From: Bizionia sp. M204
GTDB lineage: Bacteria > Bacteroidota > Bacteroidia > Flavobacteriales > Flavobacteriaceae
DNA length: 64,000 nucleotides
Assembly: GCF_023205095.1 (NCBI RefSeq)
Contig: NZ_CP046242.1
Span: 1,291,001 to 1,355,000, forward strand
Direction of reading: 5' to 3'
The position numbers and the translations under genes are program-made. The notes under the pieces are model-generated. The model did not search any database. It was not told where the DNA came from and saw only the letters and a program-made list of their open reading frames with translations. Positions 18,991 through 27,178 of the stretch are shown in pieces (positions within the stretch are counted from its first letter, which is position 1; each line of letters starts with the position of its first letter).

Positions 18991-19035
18991 TATGATGAAA
19001 ATCATATTCTTGTTGAACTTTATTCATTATCTTTG
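18991..19035 (+). promoter_or_regulatory. Promoter with Fnr/Crp-like palindrome
   Basis: The perfect 6-4-6 palindrome TATGAT-GAAA-ATCATA (18991-19006) contains TGAT-N4-ATCA, the core of FNR-type sites. Its centre is 29.5 bases upstream of the first T of a TATCTTTG -7 element (19028-19035), which puts it at about -41.5 from the expected start of transcription. The same distance occurs at three other promoters in this window. It most likely drives the gene at 19150, with a leader of about 110 bases. Confidence 0.6.
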
Positions 19036-19149
19036 TAAAGCACATTTCTATTATTTTAAACATAAAAATCTGATAATTAATTAATTGTATGAAAAAATCA
19101 TATAGTTACTAAAAATCAAATGTTAAACAAAATTTGACTACATTTAAGC

Positions 19150-19572
19150 GTGAAATCATTTTTTTCTAAAATATTATCCTTCTTTTTAGCAGTATCAATA
19201 CTGTTTTCTACTTCTTCCTTTGCGGTGGATATGCACTTTTGTTGTAATAAATTGGTGGATATCGCTTTTTTTAGCAAAGCGGAATCTTGTATGGATATTG
19301 TGCAAAAAAAAGATGATAATCTCAAGCAATGTTCTTCTATTCAAGAGAAAGACTGCTGCGATAATCAGAGCATTGTTAAAGAAGGAGATGATACATTCAA
19401 AAAGTCCAATACAATACTCGAAACCGAAACAATCGTTTTCTTAAACACTTTCGTCTATTCTTATATAAATCTTTTTAAGGGATTAGATGAAAACGCAATC
19501 TCCTTTAGAGCCTACAGGCCACCATTGCTTTCTACAGATATAATTATTCTCAACGAGACCTTTCTAATTTAG
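19150..19572 (+). CDS. HYC_CC_PP family protein
   Basis: A 140-residue homologue of the protein at 18442. It has a hydrophobic N-terminal segment followed by HFCCNK, KDCCDNQ and YRPPLL. The only in-frame start before the signal segment is a GTG at 19150, which gives the expected K-x-F-F-x-K signal start. The gene stands at the beginning of the plus-strand genes and precedes a CxxC/AraC regulator. A candidate Fnr-like promoter lies upstream. Confidence 0.8.
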   Translation: MKSFFSKILSFFLAVSILFSTSSFAVDMHFCCNKLVDIAFFSKAESCMDIVQKKDDNLKQCSSIQEKDCCDNQSIVKEGDDTFKKSNTILETETIVFLNTFVYSYINLFKGLDENAISFRAYRPPLLSTDIIILNETFLI

Positions 19573-19706
19573 AATCTACATCGTAGATTAACTTTAATCT
19601 GCAATACCTCTTATAGCCAAGTTTTCACTTCTGGCTGACATTTGTTGTAACCTATTCTCAACAACATCTTACACCATTAAACCTGTTAGGTCTTCACCTT
19701 TCAAAC

Positions 19707-19726
19707 CATTGAGTTAAAATTCAATG
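19707..19726 (+). promoter_or_regulatory. Palindrome before the AraC-type gene
   Basis: CATTGA-N8-TCAATG lies 18 bases before the start of the regulator gene at 19744. It could be an operator for autoregulation or a weak stem after the preceding gene. There is no T-run after it, which argues against a terminator. Confidence 0.35.
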
Positions 19727-19743
19727 CAAATACATTATATACT

Positions 19744-20325
19744 ATGAGCAAACCAAAAGAATTTTGGATTAAGAATATGGTCTGTAATCGCTGCTTAAAA
19801 GTAATTCAGCAAGAATTGCAACAACTTGAAGTAAAGATACTTTCATTAGAATTGGGAAGATTATTGGTAGAAGCACCAAAAAAAACCAACGATGAAATTA
19901 TCCATGCTGTAACAACAGTACTTCACGCCAATGATTTTGAAATCGTTGAGAACGAAGAAGAAATGCTTGTAGAGAGAATCAAGATTATTCTAATTGAACA
20001 ATTGCAAGACTTGCCATTACATATAAAGTTAAAAACATCCGAACTATTAGCATCCAGTCTTCATAAGGATTATAAACAATTGAGCAAGCTTTTTTCTACC
20101 AATGAAAAAACCACCATCGAGAAATACTTTATAAAACTAAAGATTGAAAAGGTAAAAGAACTCATTCAGCTTAAACAGTATTCCTTTTCTGATATAGGCT
20201 ACATTTTGGATTATAGTAGTGTCAACCATTTGTCCAGACAGTTTAAAGAAGTAGTGGGTCTGAGTATGACCGATTATAAAAACGCTGAAAATTGGAAACG
20301 GAATTTTTATGATGAAATTATATAA
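19744..20325 (+). CDS. HMA-like metal-sensing AraC-family regulator
   Basis: A 193-residue protein of the same design as 4191-4757: an N-terminal HMA-like segment with KNMVCNRC (Cys14, Cys17) and a C-terminal AraC helix-turn-helix (about residues 110-185, with FSDIGYILDYSSVNHLSRQFKEVVG). It probably senses a thiophilic metal, most likely copper, and acts on the divergent cus and HYC genes. The two copies differ enough in their DNA-binding halves that they may have separate targets. Confidence 0.85.
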   Translation: MSKPKEFWIKNMVCNRCLKVIQQELQQLEVKILSLELGRLLVEAPKKTNDEIIHAVTTVLHANDFEIVENEEEMLVERIKIILIEQLQDLPLHIKLKTSELLASSLHKDYKQLSKLFSTNEKTTIEKYFIKLKIEKVKELIQLKQYSFSDIGYILDYSSVNHLSRQFKEVVGLSMTDYKNAENWKRNFYDEII

Positions 20326-20395
20326 ATATCAACGAAAGTTGTGCAGATGATAGCTTAAGACAATCACTAATTTTATTAAAATAAATCAAACTAAA

Positions 20396-21001
20396 ATGAA
20401 AAAATTTCTCATCACATTAGTATTAATTCCTTTTTTCGGAATTGCACAAACATTGGAAGGTTTAGAATATATCTCCCCTTTTAACAATGACGTAGCTGCC
20501 ATTAAAAAAGACAACGAATGGGGTTTTATTGACCAAAATGGCAAAATAATAGTTGATTTTCGAAACGATTTGATACTGACCAAAACAGACAATGCAAATT
20601 ACCCCATATTCAGTAACGAAAGATGTCTAATTGCACATCATAAAGATGGTGTGCTCTATTATGGCTATATCGATAAAACTGGAAAAACAGTCATTACACC
20701 ACAATTCTTGAATGCCAGCAACTTTAAAAATGATGTAGCTGTTGCATTAAAATTGGTCAAAGAAGAAAGTAGTGGCATGAATGAACTGATGAAGAACATA
20801 GTGAACTATCACTATTATGAAGTGGTTATTGAAAAGGCTGGGGAAATAAATCAATATTTAACAGAAGAACCTATACATATTACCCTTACCAAAGAGAAAA
20901 TGAAAAAGCCTCCTGTAATTACCTCCAAACTTATTTCTAATAATCTAATTGCGGTTAGGAACAATAATAACAAATGGACGCTTAAAAAAATCAGTGAATA
21001 A
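20396..21001 (+). CDS. Secreted WG-repeat protein
   Basis: A 201-residue exported protein with a signal peptide ending near GIAQ (residue 18) and at least two WG (KWG) beta-propeller-like repeats: EWGFIDQNGKIIVDF and YYGYIDKTGKTVITPQF. WG-repeat proteins are structural or binding proteins without a general assigned function. It is the first of a long run of plus-strand genes. Confidence 0.78.
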   Translation: MKKFLITLVLIPFFGIAQTLEGLEYISPFNNDVAAIKKDNEWGFIDQNGKIIVDFRNDLILTKTDNANYPIFSNERCLIAHHKDGVLYYGYIDKTGKTVITPQFLNASNFKNDVAVALKLVKEESSGMNELMKNIVNYHYYEVVIEKAGEINQYLTEEPIHITLTKEKMKKPPVITSKLISNNLIAVRNNNNKWTLKKISE

Positions 21002-21004
21002 GTA

Positions 21005-21050
21005 GGTTGGATTATCCATTTGCCCTTTTCGCAACTTGGTAGTATCAAAA
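21005..21050 (+). repeat. Partial third copy of a repeated intergenic segment
   Basis: The bases around GGATTATCCATTTGCCCTTTT resemble the right half of the segments at 22135 and 27086 (GGATGTTCCATCTGCCCTTTT in the first). The left half is not recognisable here. It separates the WG-repeat gene from the next small gene. Confidence 0.4.
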
Positions 21051-21068
21051 AAAAAAAACAGATAAACC

Positions 21069-21263
21069 ATGAAACTCATATTAATCACATTAATACTTTT
21101 AGGATTGGGAATTGCAGGAATAGCAATAAAACTTTGGACTAAAAAAGGTGGCAAGTTTGCAGGAACATGTGCAAGCCAAAACCCTTTGCTTAATAAAAAT
21201 GGAGAGCCATGTGGGTTTTGTGGCAAAACTCCCGATCAGGTTAACAACTGTGAAGAAATTTAA
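21069..21263 (+). CDS. Small Cys-containing membrane protein
   Basis: A 64-residue protein with one N-terminal membrane helix (residues 2-21) and a Cys-bearing C-terminal part, FAGTCASQNP and CGFCGK, with a further Cys near the end. The layout resembles the NqrM-like small proteins of Bacteroidota, which carry a similar single helix and Cys-rich tail, but the motif is not identical. A redox or metal-binding role is inferred only. Confidence 0.65.
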   Translation: MKLILITLILLGLGIAGIAIKLWTKKGGKFAGTCASQNPLLNKNGEPCGFCGKTPDQVNNCEEI

Positions 21264-21347
21264 CATTCTTAGTGGTCAATATACGAGTATAAAAACCGCA
21301 GTACTGAGCCAGAATAACACCTGATTAAAACAAAATAAAACAATACG

Positions 21348-21827
21348 ATGAAAACACAAGTAATTATTTTAGCCGCAATTGGGCTTTTTAGCTTAAACAG
21401 TTGTATCCAAGAAACAAATCCTCTAGCGCTGATGGAAACGCATGAATCCCGCAGCGAGGTTTATAATGCCATTGCCCAGAATGACAGTTACATGACAGAA
21501 TTTATGGCAAATTTGCAAAATGACGAAAATGCCATGAAAATGATGCAGGACAACTACAAGATGATGGGTGCCGTGAAACATGGAGAAAACATGCAAATGA
21601 TCATGAAGGACAGCACAGCAATGCACTCGATGATGGCAACGATGATGAACGACGGTAAAATGATGGGGACTATGATGAAAATGATGCACGAAAAAGGAAT
21701 AATGAGCGAGGACTGTATGGAATCCTGTAAAAATATGATGGGTGAAAAAGGAATGGATATGCAGGGAATGAATAAGATGAACGATATGAATAATCCATCT
21801 GAAGAAAACCATACCGAGCATCATTAA
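21348..21827 (+). CDS. Met/His-rich lipoprotein
   Basis: A 159-residue lipoprotein (lipobox ending LNSC, Cys19). The mature part is very rich in Met, with many MM pairs, and has a DCMESCKNMM cluster and a His-containing C-terminus (EENHTEHH). Such composition is common in periplasmic Cu(I)/Ag(I)-binding proteins. No catalytic domain is visible. It heads a set of small metal-binding-like genes that continues to 22972. Confidence 0.75.
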   Translation: MKTQVIILAAIGLFSLNSCIQETNPLALMETHESRSEVYNAIAQNDSYMTEFMANLQNDENAMKMMQDNYKMMGAVKHGENMQMIMKDSTAMHSMMATMMNDGKMMGTMMKMMHEKGIMSEDCMESCKNMMGEKGMDMQGMNKMNDMNNPSEENHTEHH

Positions 21828-21851
21828 TTTTAACCTTTAAAATCAAAAACA

Positions 21852-22121
21852 ATGAAAAATAATCACTGGATATGGATGGTCATCGGTTGTGGTCTACCAC
21901 TACTGTTCATCTTTTTAGCGCCCTCATTTGGTATAGGAGGTGGTTCATCACTATTTATTTTCATCCTTTTTATGTTTGGCATTCATCTTTTTATGCCCCA
22001 CGGGTCTCATCGACACGGTGGTCATAACCATTCACAACATAAACAAAATGATGAAATCAAAAATGGTCAAAATACACCATCAGCAAAACCTAAAGATCAA
22101 CAAGAAGGACATAATCACTAA
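21852..22121 (+). CDS. Small membrane protein with His-rich tail
   Basis: An 89-residue protein with two membrane helices (about residues 7-24 and 30-50) and a His-rich tail (HGSHRHGGHNHSQH, ending EGHNH). It resembles DUF2933-type small proteins. The tail could bind copper, nickel or zinc. It lies 24 bases after the Met-rich lipoprotein gene. Confidence 0.7.
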   Translation: MKNNHWIWMVIGCGLPLLFIFLAPSFGIGGGSSLFIFILFMFGIHLFMPHGSHRHGGHNHSQHKQNDEIKNGQNTPSAKPKDQQEGHNH

Positions 22122-22134
22122 TAAAAAAACAATA

Positions 22135-22226
22135 AAACATCCATTATTAATTTTTAAACACAGCGGAATGATTAATTGGATGTTCCATCTGCCCTTTTTT
22201 AAAACAAATATTATAAACAGATGAAA
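22135..22226 (+). repeat. Repeated intergenic segment, copy 1
   Basis: About 90 bases ending at the start codon of the next gene are nearly repeated at 27086-27178. The left half folds into a stem (AACATCCA and ATTAATT pairing with AATTGGATGTT, two-base bulge), followed by CCATCTGCCCTTTTTT. It may be a terminator and leader unit that was copied to both sites. Confidence 0.75.
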
Positions 22227-22436
22227 CAAAAATTTCAAATAAACGGAATCAGTTGTGGTGGATGGGTTGCAAGAGTAAAGAAGACCTTGGAATCCCATCC
22301 CAACATCGATAAGGCTGAAATTTTATTGGCACCAAAAGGAGCTACACTCATTACGATGAATGAAGCACTTTCGGTTGCCGAAATACAAAAGCAACTCGAT
22401 GCGCTCAATGGCTATACAATCACAGAAATTAATTAA
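22221..22436 (+). CDS. HMA-like small protein with a broken CxxC motif
   Basis: A 71-residue single-domain protein with the beta-alpha-beta-beta-alpha-beta plan of CopZ/Atx1 copper chaperones. The metal loop reads GISCGGWV, so the second Cys (position 15) is Trp. One base change (TGC or TGT to TGG) explains it. With one thiol it should bind Cu(I) poorly as a monomer. A normal homologue lies at 25733 with GMTCGGCV. Confidence 0.8.
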   Translation: MKQKFQINGISCGGWVARVKKTLESHPNIDKAEILLAPKGATLITMNEALSVAEIQKQLDALNGYTITEIN

Positions 22437-22457
22437 TAACAACTAAAAATTTTAATT

Positions 22458-22676
22458 ATGCATTTACACGACGGACATTTTGGAGGCATGCACCTTATAT
22501 GGTGGATTATTTGGTTAGGTATTATTATTTGGATATTCTTTATCCCTTATGATATCCCTTACCAAAAAACAAAGAAAGACAGCCCATTGGACATTCTTAA
22601 AAAACGCTATGCAAAAGGCGAAATATCCAAGGAAGAATATGAAGAATCAAAAAAGATTTTAAACGAGGACAACTAA
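22458..22676 (+). CDS. SHOCT-domain small membrane protein
   Basis: A 72-residue protein with a His-containing N-terminus (MHLHDGHFGGMH), one membrane helix (about 12-28) and a C-terminal SHOCT domain (DILKKRYAKGEISKEEYEESKKIL). SHOCT is a short oligomerisation or interaction module. It is close to the DUF5676-like gene that follows. Confidence 0.8.
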   Translation: MHLHDGHFGGMHLIWWIIWLGIIIWIFFIPYDIPYQKTKKDSPLDILKKRYAKGEISKEEYEESKKILNEDN

Positions 22677-22693
22677 CCTTAAATTATAAAATT

Positions 22694-22972
22694 ATGCATC
22701 GTTTAAACGTAAAAAAACTCGGTTTTGCCTTCGGTCTTACAGGAAGCTTGATTTATTTGGGCTGTATGATTGTAATGATTACTGCGGGACAAGAAGGATC
22801 TATTGTCTTTTTTAATAGTCTCTTACACGGTCTGGACACTACCAATATTATAAGAATGGACATTTCCTCATTGGAAGCATTATTTGGCTTTGTCCAAACA
22901 TTTATTTTAGGATGGCTTATAGGCGCTTGTATTGGAGCATTTTATAACGCACAAATAAAAAAGGAACAATAG
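22694..22972 (+). CDS. DUF5676-like small membrane protein
   Basis: A 92-residue protein with two membrane helices (about 8-30 and 58-82). The start MHRLNVKKLGFAFGLTGSLIYLGC fits DUF5676, a small membrane family often found beside SHOCT and copper genes. Function is unknown. Confidence 0.72.
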   Translation: MHRLNVKKLGFAFGLTGSLIYLGCMIVMITAGQEGSIVFFNSLLHGLDTTNIIRMDISSLEALFGFVQTFILGWLIGACIGAFYNAQIKKEQ

Positions 22973-22988
22973 GTTCAAAAGAATTAAT

Positions 22989-24344
22989 ATGAACGTAAAC
23001 CATTCAAATACTACTATGACAGAACCTGCTTGCAAGATAACAGATGAAATTTGCCTGCCTGATACTAATTTACCTCGTGTTGTTATTATAGGTGGTGGGT
23101 TTGCAGGTTTGGCATTGGTTGAAAAACTGAAACACAAAGAGATGCAGGTGGTACTGTTTGATAAAAACAACTTCCACCAGTTTCAGCCATTATTTTATCA
23201 GGTGGCAACGAGTGCCTTGGAGCCTGACAGTATTGTGTTTCCATTCCGAAAGCAAATCAATGGATATAAGAATGTATTGTTTCGTTTGGCTGAAGTAGAA
23301 GAAATCCAACCTTCTACAAACACCATTATAACCAATAAGGGAAGCCTTCACTTTGACTATCTTGTATTGGCAACGGGAACAACTACCAATTTTTTTGGGC
23401 TGGATAATGTCGAGTCCCATAGTCTTGGAATGAAAGACATTCGAGATTCCCTGAACATCCGACATATGATGCTTCAAAATTTGGAACAAGCTGCCATCAC
23501 TTGTGATGAAAAGGAACGTGATGCCTTAACAAATTTCGTCATCGTTGGTGGTGGCCCTGCTGGCGTAGAGATGGCAGGGGCTTTAGCTGAATTCTGTAAA
23601 TACATTCTTCCCAAGGATTATCCAGAATACCCTTCTTCCATTATGAACATTTATTTAATAGAAGCCATTGATGAATTGTTAAGTACAATGTCTGAAAAGG
23701 CATCTTCGCAAACCCTGAAATATTTGAAGGACTTGGATGTAAAGGTACTATTAAATGAATCGGTAAGCGATTATGACGGTTCCGTAGTCACAACCAAAAG
23801 TGGAAAAACCATTTTAGCCAAAAACCTCATCTGGACGGCTGGTGTTAAAGGACAGTTCCCAAAAGGCATTGATGAAAAACACGTGGTTAAGGGCAACCGC
23901 TTAAAAACAGACTTATTTTTAAAAGTAGAAGGTTACGAAAACATTTTTGCTATAGGTGATATAGCAGCGCTAATTTCTGAAGATACACCCAAAGGACATC
24001 CACAAGTAGCCCAAGCAGCTATTCAACAAGGAAAATATCTGGGGAATTCATTACTAAAAATTATTAAAGATGAACCTGTAAAACCTTTCGAATATAAAGA
24101 CAAAGGTTCATTGGCCACAGTAGGAAAACGCAAGGCAGTAGCCGATTTGGGTAAATTCAAATTTGCAGGCTATTTCGCCTGGTTGCTATGGTCTATCGTA
24201 CACCTTATGTCTATAAGTGGGTTCAGAAACAAATTGATGGTGGGTTTTAATTGGGTGGTAAGCTATTTCACATATGAAAAGAGCAATCGTTTGATTATTA
24301 GAAATTTTAAACCGAATTCATCAACTAATAATATAAAGAACTAA
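22989..24344 (+). CDS. ndh: Type II NADH dehydrogenase (NDH-2)-like flavoprotein
   Basis: A 451-residue membrane-associated FAD enzyme expected to pass electrons from NADH to quinone without pumping protons. The FAD-binding motif IIGGGFAGLAL is at about residue 33 and the NADH-binding IVGGGPAGVEMAGALAEF near residue 187. The C-terminus (from about 395) contains hydrophobic and basic stretches typical of NDH-2 membrane anchoring. The first 28 residues include three Cys and precede the fold, so translation could also start at the Met at residue 10. Confidence 0.86.
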   Translation: MNVNHSNTTMTEPACKITDEICLPDTNLPRVVIIGGGFAGLALVEKLKHKEMQVVLFDKNNFHQFQPLFYQVATSALEPDSIVFPFRKQINGYKNVLFRLAEVEEIQPSTNTIITNKGSLHFDYLVLATGTTTNFFGLDNVESHSLGMKDIRDSLNIRHMMLQNLEQAAITCDEKERDALTNFVIVGGGPAGVEMAGALAEFCKYILPKDYPEYPSSIMNIYLIEAIDELLSTMSEKASSQTLKYLKDLDVKVLLNESVSDYDGSVVTTKSGKTILAKNLIWTAGVKGQFPKGIDEKHVVKGNRLKTDLFLKVEGYENIFAIGDIAALISEDTPKGHPQVAQAAIQQGKYLGNSLLKIIKDEPVKPFEYKDKGSLATVGKRKAVADLGKFKFAGYFAWLLWSIVHLMSISGFRNKLMVGFNWVVSYFTYEKSNRLIIRNFKPNSSTNNIKN

Positions 24345-24351
24345 TTTACTG

Positions 24352-25680
24352 ATGAAAAACACCACAGATAAAAAAAATAAGCTTACACTAATTGGTTCCA
24401 TATCTCTCGGTACAGGCGTAATGATTGGCGCTGGCATATTTGTTCTTATGGGGCAAATAGCCGAATTGGTGGGCGACTTATTTCCAATTGCCTTTATTGC
24501 TGGTGCCATTGTGGTGGGTTTCAGTTCCTATTCCTATGTAAAGTTTTCAAATGCTTTTCCATCTTCTGGAGGGGTCGTCAAATTTTTAAATAAATCATAC
24601 GGACCTGGAACGACAACAGGTGTTTTTTCATTGTTGATGTATGTATCAATGGTAGTTTCAGAAAGTTTGGTGGCGGGTACTTTCGGAGCCTATACGCTTC
24701 GGCTGTTCCCAGAGAATTTTGCAGGTTACGCGTCTGTTCTTGGTATTCTGCTATTGGTAACAGCCTATATCGTGAACATTTTAGGGAATAAAGTAATTGG
24801 CGCAACAGCCACATTTACAGCAATTATTAAAGTCGCTGGTATTGCATTACTCGCGATTGCAGGCTTAATAGTTTCCGGGTTTGCAGATATTACAGGAGAA
24901 TATATCCCTCAAAATACCGAAGCCTTGCCAAAAGGATTAGGTTTTTTAGCCGCATTGGCATTAGCAATACTCGCCTATAAAGGATTCACAACAATCACGA
25001 ATCAAGGTGGAGATATTAAAAATCCACACAAAAACCTTGGACGGTCCATTGTGTTTTCCATTCTAATCTGCACCATTATATATGTAGCATTGGCACTGGC
25101 TGTTGCAGGAGGGCTAAGCATTCCAGAAATAATCGAAGCTAAAGATTATGCCTTGGCTGCTGCTGCAAAACCCGTTTTCGGGGAATGGGGTTCTTGGATT
25201 ACTATTGCAATTGCGATTATCGCGACTTTTTCAGGCGTTATCGCAAGTGTGTTTTCCGCATCTCGTTTGTTGGCGATGTTAAGCAATATGAAACAAGTAC
25301 CATCACTAAAAAGAATGGGTAATTTTAAAAATCCTGCCCTCATATTCACGGTTTCACTGGCTATTTTGCTGACCGTAATGTTCGATTTAACAAGAATTGC
25401 TTCCATAGGAGCTATTTTTTATCTCATTATGGATATAGCTATCCATTGGGGGCTTTATCGTCACCTTAAAAAGGAAGTGAAATTTAACCCTCTCATTCCG
25501 CTAATAGCCATTGTAATGGATATTGCAGTCCTCACGGCCTTTCTTTATATAAAATATTTGAACGATCCTCTGGTACTTATTGTTGCAGCGATTGGGATTA
25601 TTCTAATAATTGTTGCGGAACGTCTTTTTATGATTTCGCATACAGACGATGAAGGTAATATGCCGATGGGAATGAGCTAG
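24352..25680 (+). CDS. APC-superfamily amino-acid permease
   Basis: A 442-residue inner-membrane transporter with about twelve hydrophobic helices. SLGTGVMIGAGIFVLMG at residues 15-31 is the helix 1 signature of the APC family, followed by the typical SSGGVVKFLNKSYG. Substrate cannot be read from sequence. It starts 8 bases after the NDH-2 gene. Confidence 0.87.
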   Translation: MKNTTDKKNKLTLIGSISLGTGVMIGAGIFVLMGQIAELVGDLFPIAFIAGAIVVGFSSYSYVKFSNAFPSSGGVVKFLNKSYGPGTTTGVFSLLMYVSMVVSESLVAGTFGAYTLRLFPENFAGYASVLGILLLVTAYIVNILGNKVIGATATFTAIIKVAGIALLAIAGLIVSGFADITGEYIPQNTEALPKGLGFLAALALAILAYKGFTTITNQGGDIKNPHKNLGRSIVFSILICTIIYVALALAVAGGLSIPEIIEAKDYALAAAAKPVFGEWGSWITIAIAIIATFSGVIASVFSASRLLAMLSNMKQVPSLKRMGNFKNPALIFTVSLAILLTVMFDLTRIASIGAIFYLIMDIAIHWGLYRHLKKEVKFNPLIPLIAIVMDIAVLTAFLYIKYLNDPLVLIVAAIGIILIIVAERLFMISHTDDEGNMPMGMS

Positions 25681-25732
25681 GACAAATCAAAAATAATAGA
25701 AAATAATATTAATTAATTTAAAATTTAAAAAA

Positions 25733-25987
25733 ATGAAACAACAAATTGAAATTACAGGAATGACCTGCGGAGGTTGTGTTAAAAATGTCAAAGATACATT
25801 AGAACAAATTGAGGGAGTACAAACGGTAGAAGTAAGTCTGAATCCACCGCAAGCAGTTATTGAAGCAAATGAGTCTATCAGTAGCGCGCAACTCATTCAA
25901 GCCTTGGCAAAAGCGGGTGGCTACAGTATCACGGGTGCAAAAGGTGACGATATGCAAAAAAAATCAGGAGGATCCTGTTGCAGTTAG
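25733..25987 (+). CDS. HMA-domain copper-chaperone-like protein
   Basis: An 84-residue soluble protein with an intact HMA domain (GMTCGGC, Cys12 and Cys15) and a Gly/Ser linker ending in SCCS. It probably binds Cu(I) and could pass it to the P-type ATPase at 38396, which has no HMA domain of its own. The added C-terminal CC pair is unusual for a simple chaperone. Confidence 0.86.
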   Translation: MKQQIEITGMTCGGCVKNVKDTLEQIEGVQTVEVSLNPPQAVIEANESISSAQLIQALAKAGGYSITGAKGDDMQKKSGGSCCS

Positions 25988-26057
25988 AAACCTGTTTAAC
26001 ACTCGGAATAAAAGAGAAAAATATAATTTATTCAACAACATATTTATAAACTAGAAA

Positions 26058-27071
26058 ATGAAAAACATAGCAGTTATAGGATACGGAGTCATTGGAAAAA
26101 GAGTGGCGGATGCCATTAATCTACAAGACGATATGAAACTTTCCGGCGTGTGTGATGTTATTAGCGATTGGCGCATTCAAAACGCAGTAAGAAAGGAATA
26201 TGATATCTACGCAGCCACTCAAGAAGCAAAAGACAAAATGAAGGCCGAAGGTATTTCAGTAAAAGGAAATATGCAGGAACTTTTAGAAAAATCAGATCTT
26301 GTTGTGGATTGTACCCCTAAAAAAATTGCAGCTCAAAATGTCGCGATTTATAAAGAATTAAACATCAAATTTATTTTGCACGGAGGCGAAAAGCACGAAA
26401 CTACAGGTCATTCCTTCAGTGCCGAAAATAATTACAAATCAGCCATAAATATAGATGCCACAAGAGTGGTTTCCTGCAACACCACCTCTATTTTAAGAAC
26501 CTTAACGGCTTTAAAAAGAGCAGACTTATTGGATTATGCCAGAGGCACCCTTTTAAGAAGAGCTACAGATCCTTGGGAAAGCCATCTCGGCGGAATAATG
26601 AACACGATGCTTCCAGAAAGAGATATTCCAAGTCATCAAGGCCCGGATGCTAAAAGCGTGGATCCCGATTTAGATGTCATCACTGTCGCAGTGAAAGTTC
26701 CAGAAACTTTGAGCCATATGCACTACTGGAACGTGAAATTGAAAAAACAAGCCTCAAAAGAAGAAGTGTTGAATGCTTTTAGAACATCCAGTCGTATCAA
26801 ATTAATTCAATATGATCAAGGTTTAGTTTCAAACAACACCATCAAGGAAATGTTTTTAGATATGGGCAGACCTTGGGGTGATATGTATGAAGTAGCCCTT
26901 TGGGAAGATATGCTGAAGGTAGTGGGAGATGAACTTTTTTACGCCTACGTAGTCGATAACCAAGCCATTGTAATCCCCGAAACCATTGATGCAATCAGGG
27001 CATTAACTGGAATTGAAACAGATGGAGCAAAATCCATCGCCAAAACAAATGAAAGTTTAGGAATCAATTAA
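26058..27071 (+). CDS. Type II (archaeal-type) glyceraldehyde-3-phosphate dehydrogenase
   Basis: A 337-residue phosphorylating GAPDH of the archaeal class, distinct from bacterial GapA. The Rossmann motif is VIGYGVIGKRVADA (residues 6-19) and the active-site Cys is in VVSCNTTS at position 140, as in archaeal enzymes. Further family stretches are RRATDPWESHLGGIMNT and PETLSHMHYWNV. It would interconvert glyceraldehyde-3-phosphate and 1,3-bisphosphoglycerate. It heads a glycolytic set with an aldolase (27173) and PFK (30509). Few bacteria carry this form. Confidence 0.9.
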   Translation: MKNIAVIGYGVIGKRVADAINLQDDMKLSGVCDVISDWRIQNAVRKEYDIYAATQEAKDKMKAEGISVKGNMQELLEKSDLVVDCTPKKIAAQNVAIYKELNIKFILHGGEKHETTGHSFSAENNYKSAINIDATRVVSCNTTSILRTLTALKRADLLDYARGTLLRRATDPWESHLGGIMNTMLPERDIPSHQGPDAKSVDPDLDVITVAVKVPETLSHMHYWNVKLKKQASKEEVLNAFRTSSRIKLIQYDQGLVSNNTIKEMFLDMGRPWGDMYEVALWEDMLKVVGDELFYAYVVDNQAIVIPETIDAIRALTGIETDGAKSIAKTNESLGIN

Positions 27072-27085
27072 ACTCCTTTAAAATG

Positions 27086-27178
27086 AAACATCCATTATTA
27101 ATTTTTAAACACACAGCGGAATGACTAATTGGATCTTCCATATGTCCTTTAAAAAACAAATATTATAGACAGATGAAA
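27086..27178 (+). repeat. Repeated intergenic segment, copy 2
   Basis: This stretch matches 22135-22226 with few changes: a two-base insertion in ACACAGCGG, a T to C in the GATTAATT block, and shortening of the T-run. It again ends at a start codon, here that of the aldolase gene. The stem is less perfect than in copy 1. Confidence 0.75.

Noticed and set aside
21423-21824. Long minus-strand frame opposite the Met-rich lipoprotein
   Set aside because: Its His/Phe-rich sequence is the antisense of ATG/CAT-rich codons; the plus-strand gene has a lipobox and fits its neighbours.
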